Assembly (NCBI GenBank): GCA_016550405.1
Contig: JABXGX010000299.1
Coordinates: 1-10,411 of the forward strand
Origin: an archaeon
GTDB lineage: Archaea; Asgardarchaeota; Hermodarchaeia; Hermodarchaeales; Hermodarchaeaceae
Direction of reading: 5' to 3'
Length of the DNA stretch: 10,411 nt
Shown: positions 1 to 6,159 of the stretch, in pieces
Numbering within the stretch: position 1 is the first letter of the stretch
How the letters are laid out: every line of letters begins with the position of its first letter
Notes under the pieces: generated by a model
What the model was told of the DNA's origin: nothing
Database searches by the model: none
What the model saw: only the letters and a program-made list of their open reading frames with translations
Translations under genes and position numbers: made by a program

Positions 1-16
1 GCCGCAGAGGGCGGAT

Positions 17-112
17 ATGCGCAGCCATCGATTCCGCTCCACAGAATTAACCTATGAAGCAATCTGTTATAACTGTAATAAACTATGTGCCCCCATTCAA
101 CATGTTACTTAG
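17..112 (+). CDS. Possible small Cys-motif protein, or C-terminal end of a gene cut by the window edge
   Basis: This frame is open from position 2 and stops at TAG 110-112. From the ATG at 17 it encodes 31 residues containing C-Y-N-C-N-K-L-C (Cys 17, 20 and 24), a zinc-knuckle-like C-x2-C-x3-C cluster. GAGGG at 7-11 lies 5 nt before this ATG, the same spacing as the secreted-protein gene at 6680, so a complete mini-protein is possible. Because the frame is also open to the window edge, it may equally be the tail of a longer plus-strand gene. It converges on the GT-C-like gene with a 15-bp gap. A competing minus-strand ATG at 28, preceded by GGAG, cannot be excluded. No family is recognised. 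Confidence 0.28.
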   Translation: MRSHRFRSTELTYEAICYNCNKLCAPIQHVT

Positions 113-127
113 AGAATACACCTCCAA

Positions 128-1645
128 TCAAAATGTAATGCTGGTAGCCGCATATTGTATGATGCTAGGCTTAGGATAGAGTTCAACCAAGATGTATACA
201 TTACCTTCGAATAGGATGCTGTAATTTCCAGGGGGAAGCTGCCCTTGTACGAAAATTCCATACACGTGTGAATAGGATTGCCAAAGATCTGCGGAGAGTT
301 GCTGACCCAAGCCCACGATATCGGTGTTCTCCACATATTGAATCCAATAGCCAATACCTTGTTGGTTTGAAATAACAATTACTGAGTTAGGACCGATAAA
401 CGCTCGCATGTTCACCAGGTCCTGATAGGCCACGAAGCTAATCGTGGGCTGGAGGGACATTGCAGTCTGAAAACTTTGGGCAACGTAGATTCCTACACAT
501 AAGACGATGAGTATAATGGTCAGCACTTTCGCTGCGGGTAAGTCTTGTCGCCATAGAAGTGTTAGCCCATAGCTCAATATCACTGCTGCAGGAATCGTCA
601 GCATTAGCATAAATCGTGTCAAGTACTCCGTGGGAATAAGAGGAAAACTGAGGATAGCACCAATGATAGTTACTGCCACCAACAGCACCAGAGCTTCCTT
701 TTCATGCTTCTTCCAGACATAAAGCGAAAGAATTGTCCCAATTGAAAGAAGCACTAGAATGGCTCCCCAGCCACCTACAAGAGAGAGGGCAAAGAAGTTG
801 TTTATTACTGGCCCACCTGGACCGGCGATTGGTGGTTGGGAAACACTGTTGTTCTGAGACTCCGTTAAAGTATTCAGAAACGAGAAAACCTTCGAGAAAT
901 CAGAGAAGAACCAGCTGAAAAACGTTGCAGCGATAAGCACAAACACTACTATTACCACTCCCAAGACGCTCATGGTCTGTAACACTGCTTTGCGATTCTG
1001 GCTTCTAAGAATACCTAGCACCGTGTAAAGCAGGAGAAACAATATGGCAACACCAAAGACGAGAATGTGCGTTAATCCTGTAAGTAATAAGAATATGGTG
1101 GCAAGCCCCAGACTCCCTCTATTATATCCTGAAAACGTCAGGTCATGCAGGAAATAGATGAACGCCAATAACCAAGCAATTCCAATCGCGTTTTTGATGA
1201 AATCACTGATCATGCGTAAGTATAGGGGTGAGAAAATGATGAACAGCATAGCAAGATAACCTGCAAGCATGCTCTTTCCCACTCGTTTCATTAGGAAATA
1301 AGCTGGAATTGCCGTAAGAGCGCAGAAAAAGGCGATACCTACCTTGACACCAACTATAATATCACCATAAAGGAGTGTAGTAATTGTCAGAAGAAAGAAC
1401 GTAAGAGGGGGATCTCCGTACACCAGGGTCCCTGATTGTAAGAGTGATTGTACTTGAATTAGATAGTAGGGACCATCTATCATCAGCATTAATGGAAATC
1501 GAAAATAGAACCATAGATAAAATCCAAAGCCCAAGCAAAAGATCAAGGAAACAAAGACAGCTTCTATCCAATGTTCATTGAGTTTCTGGACTATTTTGCC
1601 AAGAAACGCGTTATCATGTAATCTAGTTCCAACATTTCTCACCAT
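128..1645 (-). CDS. Polytopic membrane protein, GT-C glycosyltransferase-like
   Basis: The product has 505 residues: a basic N-terminus of about 26, roughly 10-12 hydrophobic helices between residues 27 and 392, and a soluble C-terminal domain of about 110 residues. The first external loop carries I-D-G-P-Y-Y (Asp57), then Y-G-D-P-P-L (76-81), as in lipid-phosphate-sugar-dependent GT-C enzymes of the GT39/PMT/STT3 type, where a loop-1 acidic residue is catalytic. Asp148 (S-D-F-I-K-N) and the segment 338-345, with Tyr341 and Arg344, are further candidates for the active face. The expected role is transfer of a sugar from a polyprenyl-phosphate donor to a protein or lipid outside the membrane; the substrate is unknown. 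The start at 1645 is preceded by a weak GGATGG. The gene lies downstream of the HdrD-like gene across a 266-bp gap, so it probably has its own promoter. A non-enzymatic polytopic protein is the alternative. Confidence 0.75.
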   Translation of the reverse strand: MVRNVGTRLHDNAFLGKIVQKLNEHWIEAVFVSLIFCLGFGFYLWFYFRFPLMLMIDGPYYLIQVQSLLQSGTLVYGDPPLTFFLLTITTLLYGDIIVGVKVGIAFFCALTAIPAYFLMKRVGKSMLAGYLAMLFIIFSPLYLRMISDFIKNAIGIAWLLAFIYFLHDLTFSGYNRGSLGLATIFLLLTGLTHILVFGVAILFLLLYTVLGILRSQNRKAVLQTMSVLGVVIVVFVLIAATFFSWFFSDFSKVFSFLNTLTESQNNSVSQPPIAGPGGPVINNFFALSLVGGWGAILVLLSIGTILSLYVWKKHEKEALVLLVAVTIIGAILSFPLIPTEYLTRFMLMLTIPAAVILSYGLTLLWRQDLPAAKVLTIILIVLCVGIYVAQSFQTAMSLQPTISFVAYQDLVNMRAFIGPNSVIVISNQQGIGYWIQYVENTDIVGLGQQLSADLWQSYSHVYGIFVQGQLPPGNYSILFEGNVYILVELYPKPSIIQYAATSITF

Positions 1646-1661
1646 ACATCCATCCTGGACT

Positions 1662-1730
1662 TCACCTTATTCGTTTTAACTGCCTGATGATAGGCACAAT
1701 GGCAATCAATACTTTCTTCTTTAGGTCCAT
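1662..1730 (-). CDS. Possible 22-codon upstream ORF (leader peptide)
   Basis: An ATG at 1730 opens a 22-residue frame ending in TGA 17 nt before the start of the GT-C-like gene. The peptide is basic with a hydrophobic core: it starts M-D-L-K-K-K, has V-L-I-A-I-V-P-I-I in the middle and ends L-K-R-I-R. If transcription starts from the TATA-like box near 1775-1788, this is the first ATG on the message. A 5-bp dyad (TGCCT/AGGCA, 1681-1696) lies inside it. There is no clear SD. It may be chance. Confidence 0.15.
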   Translation of the reverse strand: MDLKKKVLIAIVPIIRQLKRIR

Positions 1731-1774
1731 TTTTTCAATAGGCAATTGCTGCTGGGATCACTTCAAAAAATGAA

Positions 1775-1788
1775 CATAAAAATAAATT
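1775..1788 (-). promoter_or_regulatory. TATA-like box upstream of the GT-C-like gene
   Basis: On the minus strand this AT-rich stretch reads AAATTTATTTTTATG, resembling an archaeal TATA box, about 130 nt before the start codon. A second, closer candidate is GTTAAAAC at 1673-1680, about 30 nt before the start, which would give a very short leader. Which one is used cannot be told by eye. Confidence 0.25.
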
Positions 1789-1864
1789 TCCAAAATAGAC
1801 CCAAATCTTCACCAAATCTTGCTCAGTCTCATCCAGAGTCTGATTAGTTTCTCCTAGCCAGTTC

Positions 1865-1879
1865 TTCTCATATAGAGAA
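1865..1879 (-). terminator. Small inverted repeat downstream of the HdrD-like gene
   Basis: TTCTC-ATATA-GAGAA is a perfect 5-bp inverted repeat about 33 nt past the stop codon of the HdrD-like gene. On the minus strand the sequence just before it is T-rich (GTATTTTCTC). It could mark the transcript end, but the stem is short and the T-runs are modest. Confidence 0.2.
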
Positions 1880-1911
1880 AATACTCGATGAAGAGAAATT
1901 TAAATCTCAAT

Positions 1912-3129
1912 CTATTCTAGTGCTTCTTCCACGAACTGGATTAAGTCAACCATTTTTAGCTTTGATCCGCTCTTCTCAATCGCTAATTGCAATGATGTCT
2001 CACAGAAGGGGCATGCACTAACAAGATGAGTCGCGCCAGTCGCTTCCGCTTCCCTGATGCGTTCAATGGAAGTTTCGAGGGTCCAGTCAGGGAATTGAGC
2101 TCGGGCTCCACCACCTGCGCCACAGCACCAGCTGTTTTCGCGGTTACGCGGCATTTCGACAAAGTTGTCTCCAAGGAGTGTACGCAAGATTTTCCGTGGG
2201 ACTTCGAACCATTCAGCTTTTTCTTTCCGGTTCTTGATTAGTTCTCCGACATGGCGTCCATAATGGCAGGGATCATGATAGGTTGCTTTGATACCTTTCA
2301 AAGGTTTGAGCTTACCTTTACCTGCTTCAAGTGCTTCAGCAATGAAGTTGACACTATGTTTAACTTCGAAGGGTAGAGGGCCATAATATTTGGGCCAGTC
2401 GCGTTTCATGGTGCGGAAGCATCCAGCACAGGAAGAGACAACGGTTTTCGCATCAGAGTTTTTGAAGAGCTCAACATTATGCGTGACATATTCATCTACC
2501 AAATCCAGCTTTCCAACTCGCATAAGTGGTGAACAACAGCAGTACTCATCATCTTTGACAGTAAAATCAATTCCCAGTTTCTGCATTACCCTAAGAGTTG
2601 AAACCGCTAACTCTTGTAACCGATACGATGCGGTGCATCCTACGAAATAAATCACATCTGCCTTATCTTTCATTTTGAATTCCTTAGGAATCCAATCAGT
2701 CCGGCACGCGTGGTCTTCATTGTAAGGATTGCGTTTAATCTCAGTAGCTTTAGCATACCCTTGTTGTTTGTCGAGGGGACCAACACCCGCTTTGACAGCT
2801 TCTGCTCGCATGGCTTCTATGATATCGACCGTTGGTAGTTCGTTTTCACATTGGGTTTCACAATTACCGCAGGTCGAGCAACGGAAGAGAAGATCGCCAA
2901 TATCTTTGTCAATTTTATAATTACCGTTGAGTATGGCGCGGGCTAGCCACATTTTAGCGCCGCCACTATACGCCTCCCATTCCATGGCGTTCCAAGCGGG
3001 ACATCCTGTTTCAAAGCCACCTTTGGGATTAGCGGCGTCGGCAATTGTACAGGCTTTACAGTGAATGCAACGAGCGATTTCGAGCTCAAAATCTTTGAGT
3101 TCAGTTTTGGGTTTTTCGGGTTCGGTCAT
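1912..3129 (-). CDS. HdrD/GlcF-like iron-sulfur protein: two 4Fe-4S motifs plus two CCG domains
   Basis: Using ATG 3129 the product has 405 residues. This start has GGAGG (3139-3143) 9 nt upstream; an in-frame ATG at 3171 would add 14 residues with no SD. The N-terminal ferredoxin part has Cys21-x2-Cys24-x2-Cys27 with its fourth Cys delayed to Cys43-Pro, and a regular Cys84-x2-Cys87-x2-Cys90-x3-Cys94. Two CCG (cysteine-rich) domains follow: Cys165, Cys197-199 and Cys234/237; then Cys288, Cys335-336-Gly and Cys373/376. This is the layout of HdrD and GlcF, soluble or membrane-associated subunits that carry electrons between a flavoprotein and a thiol/disulfide, quinone-like or Fe-S partner. The FAD oxidase gene on the same strand is the likely partner. 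In the first CCG domain the usual CCG-x-P reads C-C-C-S-P. Being 275 bp from its upstream neighbour, it probably has its own promoter. Family confidence is high; the physiological substrate is unknown. Confidence 0.93.
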   Translation of the reverse strand: MTEPEKPKTELKDFELEIARCIHCKACTIADAANPKGGFETGCPAWNAMEWEAYSGGAKMWLARAILNGNYKIDKDIGDLLFRCSTCGNCETQCENELPTVDIIEAMRAEAVKAGVGPLDKQQGYAKATEIKRNPYNEDHACRTDWIPKEFKMKDKADVIYFVGCTASYRLQELAVSTLRVMQKLGIDFTVKDDEYCCCSPLMRVGKLDLVDEYVTHNVELFKNSDAKTVVSSCAGCFRTMKRDWPKYYGPLPFEVKHSVNFIAEALEAGKGKLKPLKGIKATYHDPCHYGRHVGELIKNRKEKAEWFEVPRKILRTLLGDNFVEMPRNRENSWCCGAGGGARAQFPDWTLETSIERIREAEATGATHLVSACPFCETSLQLAIEKSGSKLKMVDLIQFVEEALE

Positions 3130-3138
3130 AAGAGTGGT

Positions 3139-3143
3139 CCTCC
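3139..3143 (-). promoter_or_regulatory. Shine-Dalgarno site of the HdrD-like gene
   Basis: GGAGG on the minus strand, 9 nt upstream of ATG 3129. It fixes the start at 3129 rather than the longer 3171 option. Confidence 0.7.
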
Positions 3144-3199
3144 GGATAGAGAGGGAAATGCTGTGTTTCACATACGTTAGACCCTTTTACAGTTTGCCT

Positions 3200-3211
3200 T
3201 TTTTCGAAAAA
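3200..3211. promoter_or_regulatory. Perfect 12-bp palindrome upstream of the HdrD-like gene
   Basis: TTTTTCGAAAAA is a perfect dyad about 70 nt before the HdrD-like start codon. The T/A arms could act as a core-promoter element read on the minus strand, or the dyad could be an operator. A simple AT-rich palindrome of this kind could also be chance. Confidence 0.25.
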
Positions 3212-3297
3212 TTCACGATGTTAAAACCAGATTAACTAGCCTCATCCACCATCATTCTTTTTGGTCTGTAGATTCTTTGTTGAGAATTACAGAGAAG

Positions 3298-3408
3298 ATG
3301 AGGATAATGAACAACACCATCAGAGCCTGCTCTTTATCAATCCTATGCGTTTATTGTATTCTTGTGCTTGGTTTCGTCTTCAATTGCATAGGAGCGGGGT
3401 TGGTCTAA
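3298..3408 (+). CDS. Possible 36-residue single-helix membrane peptide
   Basis: ATG 3298 to TAA 3406-3408 encodes 36 residues: a short basic head (M-R-I-M-N-N-T-I-R) and then one hydrophobic stretch covering about residues 11-35, rich in Cys, Leu and Val. It converges on the zinc-ribbon gene, and the two stop codons overlap inside one hairpin loop (3398-3416). There is no strong SD; the only purine-rich stretch upstream is AGAGAAG directly before the ATG. It may be a small membrane protein or a chance frame. Confidence 0.18.
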   Translation: MRIMNNTIRACSLSILCVYCILVLGFVFNCIGAGLV

Positions 3409-3416
3409 TACCAACC
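3398..3416. terminator. Perfect 7-bp hairpin at convergent stop codons
   Basis: GGTTGGT-CTAAT-ACCAACC forms a perfect stem with a 5-nt loop. The stop codon of the zinc-ribbon gene (3405-3407, minus) and the stop of the small plus-strand frame (3406-3408) both lie in the loop. A hairpin centred on the end of a gene is suggestive of a transcript-end or stability element, but no T-tract follows on the minus strand. Confidence 0.35.
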
Positions 3417-3899
3417 TACGTCTGTTCCACAGACGTGACAGTATTGATCGACGCGATCGAGGTCTGCACCACAATTCACACACTTTTTCGTTCCTTCACC
3501 CCGTTGGGGCACTAGGTAAGCAGTGCCTTGAGGTGAAGACGGCGATCGGACCCACCGCAGATCATAGTAGCGGGGGACCGACGGAGCGGGGTTTGAACTA
3601 GCAACTAAGGCGCCTGCAACGATTAGCAGGATGCCACCGATGAGAAAGATGAAGATCAGGCTAATAATACCTGAAATGATAAGTAATGCGCCTGCTGACC
3701 CGCGGTTCCCCTTTGGAATATCGTTATACGCAATTATGGGGAAGATGATTCCTATGAAGAACCAAATTATCGTGAGAAACAGGAAGGGGAAAAACACAAA
3801 TGCTAGTAGAAATTCAAAGAACAAAATGAATCCGTTACACACAATTCCGAGAATTGTCAGAGCTTGTGCACTATCATGGGTTCCCATTTTCTTAACCAT
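3405..3899 (-). CDS. Small membrane protein with C-terminal zinc ribbon
   Basis: The product has 164 residues. Hydrophobic segments lie at about 11-33, 34-57 and 69-101, with a short polar loop (N-D-I-P-K-G-N-R-G) between the second and third. A Pro/Ser-rich linker (about 102-135) leads to a zinc ribbon with Cys140-x2-Cys143 and Cys154-x2-Cys157, ending close to the C-terminus. Membrane proteins with a zinc ribbon of this kind are common in archaea, usually of unknown function; here the ribbon is at the C-terminal rather than the N-terminal end. Start: ATG 3899 is chosen, with ATTAATT centred about 26 nt before it, fitting a leaderless message. ATG 3887 (residue 5) is an alternative, with GAGGT 12 nt upstream. 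It sits between the flavoprotein and CCG-protein genes on the same strand, but gaps over 200 bp give no firm functional link. Confidence 0.8.
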   Translation of the reverse strand: MVKKMGTHDSAQALTILGIVCNGFILFFEFLLAFVFFPFLFLTIIWFFIGIIFPIIAYNDIPKGNRGSAGALLIISGIISLIFIFLIGGILLIVAGALVASSNPAPSVPRYYDLRWVRSPSSPQGTAYLVPQRGEGTKKCVNCGADLDRVDQYCHVCGTDVGWY

Positions 3900-4035
3900 A
3901 CCTCAACATGGACCATTGTCCAATTAATCCCTCAAAGAATGGGCTGAAAAACATTTGCAGGTTTTGGATAATATGGGTTCTGATTGCGGCATTAAAGGGA
4001 AGTTAGGGCGGTATCATTCGCGTGCTGGCCACCAC

Positions 4036-4054
4036 GATGTATATCGTATATATC
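4036..4054 (-). promoter_or_regulatory. Near-palindromic TATA-like element between the FAD oxidase and zinc-ribbon genes
   Basis: On the minus strand the stretch reads GATATATACGATATACATC, a 19-nt near-perfect dyad whose only mismatches are G/T. It lies about 57 nt past the end of the flavoprotein gene and 137 nt before the zinc-ribbon gene. It contains a good archaeal TATA match (TATATAC), so it could be a promoter with overlapping operator. No short ORF follows directly. Confidence 0.3.
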
Positions 4055-4110
4055 CTGATTGAGATCCCAATATCAGAACAAGCTAAACTCTGCATGACTC
4101 AAATCAACGA

Positions 4111-5580
4111 TTAGACTTCTAAGCGACCCGGATGCATGATGCCGTTGGGGTCCCACATGGCTTTGAGCTCTTTGAGTATCTTCACATATTCGGGCATCAA
4201 GGGTTTCATCGCTGGCCAGTGAATGAAAGCATTCGGACGGTAGTTCAACCATCCCTTCTTATGGGCAATCTCGGTGAAGTGCTTATCCCAAGCCTCAGCC
4301 TGCTCATAGCCTTTCTCAGTCCGACTATCAAACGTGACAATAGGCATGGAGATACATTGTCGACCTTGCTCGATACTGGCGACCCACTGAACTGGGGGAA
4401 TATCGAATTTCTCCATGGTTTCAACGGAGATGCGTGAGATTTCGGCACAATCCTTCCAGGGACAGTACCAAGTGATGAAAACAAAGCCTGCCCGATGCAT
4501 GGCATAAGGAACTGCGATGAGGTTGGGTTTGGTCAAACGGACCTCCTTAGCGCGTGGGTGGAGTTCCATGGGATCCACTTTTTCACCAGTGTCGCGGATT
4601 TTCTTGGCTTCTTCCTCGATGATATCCATCTGGCTTTCCATTTCTTTTTCTGTGTGGGCCCAGAGCTCATAGTTCATAAGCCACGCGGGAATGTAGTATT
4701 TCTTTTCTCGCCATTCTTCAAGCGTGGTGGGAACTTCTCGTTCATCCTTCCGGCTGGGAACTAGCCACCAGTTTCCTCCTTGAACCATGACACCCACTTC
4801 TTTTTTAAGAACAGCCAAGGAATGATCCTGCATCGCTTCAGGGGTGTCGTAATCGTAGGCAACCAGATCAATATAGGGCGGGTGAGGAATGATGCGGATT
4901 GCGGCTTTGGTGATAATGCCCATTGTGCCTTGTGCGCCAAGGAATAATCCGGTAAAGTCAGGTCCCGGTCCCCAGGGATAGAAGGGTTTGAAATCTTTCA
5001 ACGCCCAACTCCCCGTATAAATGATTTCACCACGGGGAAGGATGACTTCCAAGCCGTTAATCATTCGACCTTGTGGACCATATTTGCTTGTGACCAAGCT
5101 GAAGCCACGTTCAAGAGCATCCCCAATGAGGGTTGCACGAGGTGGTGCCCCGTCAGGGACCGGAGGCGCCCATTCAGGATGGTGCTTTCGGAAATACGCC
5201 CACACCTGACCGGAGGTGACACCCGCTTCTACTACAACATATCGGGCATCTTCGTCAACTTCAATAATCTTGGTCATCCGGACCAAGTCAAGGATGATGC
5301 CTTCGGGCTTCAAAGGCTGCGCGTACCCACCGCTTAATCCCCCGGAATAAGGGCTGATAGGGATTTTGTACTCATTGCAGAGTCTAACGACTTCAAGGGT
5401 TTCGTCTCGATTCCCCGGTTTCACAATGGCTTCCGCAACTGCAGCGCGGATCCCCATCACGGATCGAGCCATGTAACTATGACGCATTGCCAGATTAGTC
5501 GTAAGGTGTTCAGAGCCAACGATTTTGGTGGCTTCATCAACGAATTTATCGATATTGCTTGGCACACGGGACGCCTCCAT
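4111..5580 (-). CDS. FAD-binding oxidase/dehydrogenase, GlcD-like with vanillyl-alcohol-oxidase-type features
   Basis: The product has 489 residues, a usual length for the family. The FAD-binding (PCMH-type) domain spans about 45-232 and shows P-Y-S-G-G-L-S-G-G-Y (77-86), P-D-G-A-P-P-R (142-148) with I-G-D-A-L-E-R-G (152-159), and G-A-Q-G-T-M-G-I-I-T-K (215-225). The cap/C-terminal domain ends in M-W-D-P-N-G-I-M-H-P-G-R-L, the family tail signature. The middle blocks resemble vanillyl-alcohol oxidase / p-cresol methylhydroxylase as much as GlcD, so the substrate may be a 2-hydroxy acid such as lactate or glycolate, or an aromatic alcohol. Electrons probably pass to the HdrD-like protein encoded nearby on the same strand. 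Start: ATG 5580 has no SD before it. GTG 5565 (residue 6) has GGAGG 8 nt upstream and may be the true start. The family call is firm; the substrate is not known. Confidence 0.92.
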   Translation of the reverse strand: MEASRVPSNIDKFVDEATKIVGSEHLTTNLAMRHSYMARSVMGIRAAVAEAIVKPGNRDETLEVVRLCNEYKIPISPYSGGLSGGYAQPLKPEGIILDLVRMTKIIEVDEDARYVVVEAGVTSGQVWAYFRKHHPEWAPPVPDGAPPRATLIGDALERGFSLVTSKYGPQGRMINGLEVILPRGEIIYTGSWALKDFKPFYPWGPGPDFTGLFLGAQGTMGIITKAAIRIIPHPPYIDLVAYDYDTPEAMQDHSLAVLKKEVGVMVQGGNWWLVPSRKDEREVPTTLEEWREKKYYIPAWLMNYELWAHTEKEMESQMDIIEEEAKKIRDTGEKVDPMELHPRAKEVRLTKPNLIAVPYAMHRAGFVFITWYCPWKDCAEISRISVETMEKFDIPPVQWVASIEQGRQCISMPIVTFDSRTEKGYEQAEAWDKHFTEIAHKKGWLNYRPNAFIHWPAMKPLMPEYVKILKELKAMWDPNGIMHPGRLEV

Positions 5581-5640
5581 AAAGAAATTAGTATTAGCTG
5601 CCGTGAAGGTATGACAGCCTGTACATAAGCGTTACAGATG

Positions 5641-5655
5641 GTTAAATTCCTTAAC
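5641..5655 (-). promoter_or_regulatory. Inverted repeat upstream of the FAD oxidase gene
   Basis: GTTAA-ATTCC-TTAAC is a perfect 5-bp inverted repeat 61 nt before ATG 5580. Read on the minus strand it contains GGAATTTAAC, a weak TATA-like match. It could be part of the promoter or an operator. The rest of 5581-5783 shows nothing recognisable. Confidence 0.22.
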
Positions 5656-5783
5656 ATAACTCATTTTGAGGAAATCTAGCGAAACGAGTCATTACCTTAT
5701 CATTTAAGATCTTGAAAGTCTACTTCCTATTCCAAATTGGAAGGGACGGCTTTAGGATTAAGCCAATCGTTGAAACACCAGCT

Positions 5784-5793
5784 AATATATTAA
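5784..5793 (+). promoter_or_regulatory. TATA-like box before the 45-codon membrane frame
   Basis: AATATATTAA is centred about 26 nt before 5814. A transcript starting there would place GAGGG (5816-5820) at its very 5' end, 8 nt before GTG 5829. The spacing of TATA, SD and start is that of a real archaeal gene start with a very short leader. Confidence 0.35.
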
Positions 5794-5828
5794 TAAAAGT
5801 TGGTCCCCGTCCATTGAGGGATGAGTTG

Positions 5829-5966
5829 GTGAAAAAAGGCTTACAACGCTACTGGACCCTCCAACTCGTCGTGATTATTCTCCTCTTTAGTACTGCTTTA
5901 CGCTGCTTTACCACAGGAGAGCTCGTTCAAGATAGATACCTCAGTGCTCTTCGTCCACCATACTAG
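5829..5966 (+). pseudogene. 45-codon membrane-anchored frame, possibly the truncated start of a larger membrane protein
   Basis: From GTG 5829, with GAGGG 8 nt upstream and a TATA-like box at 5784-5793, the frame encodes 45 residues: basic head (K-K-G-L-Q-R-Y-W), one hydrophobic helix (about 9-24), then L-R-C-F-T-T-G-E-L-V-Q-D-R before TAG 5964-5966. A basic head, one helix and a loop with an acidic residue is how GT-C-type proteins often begin, so this may be the surviving N-terminus of a larger gene. The neighbouring +1 frame stays open from about 5875 to TAA near 6020 and also encodes a hydrophobic stretch, which could fit a frameshift. The same frame is open back to TTG 5712, but that longer start lacks an SD. 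Family is not recognised; a genuine small membrane protein is the alternative. Positions 5967-6120 hold nothing else I can support. Confidence 0.28.
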
Positions 5967-6159
5967 TATTATTGCGGCTTTAGTGCTAACCTCACGAGGC
6001 AAAGCCCATAAACAGCCTTAACCTAGGGTATTACTCAGACACCCTCATCCAAGATTGAACACTTGATACGTTTACGCCGATATTACTCCAAATCCAATCC
6101 CAAGTTCATTCAATCTGGTATTTACTTAAAATAGCCCTATTTAATTAGTGTATAGAAAC

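Noticed and set aside
1..57. Frame-1 reading with G-G-Y-A-Q-P, like residues 84-89 of the FAD oxidase
   Set aside because: The match is six residues only and the flanks do not agree, so a partial duplicate of the flavoprotein gene is not supported.
3419..3435. CGTCTG-TTCCA-CAGACG hairpin
   Set aside because: It falls on the codons of the second zinc-ribbon Cys pair and its neighbours, so coding constraint explains it; the hairpin just downstream at the stop codon is the better candidate.
3910..3921. GGAC-CATT-GTCC dyad before the zinc-ribbon gene
   Set aside because: Only four base pairs around a 4-nt spacer; expected by chance at this length.
5457..5657. Minus-strand 66-codon frame over the FAD oxidase start
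   Set aside because: Overlaps the well-supported flavoprotein in another frame; no SD and no plausible product.
5967..6147. Search for tRNA or other structured RNA between the truncated frame and the four-helix gene
   Set aside because: No cloverleaf arms, T-loop or long stems could be found by eye; no RNA gene is claimed.
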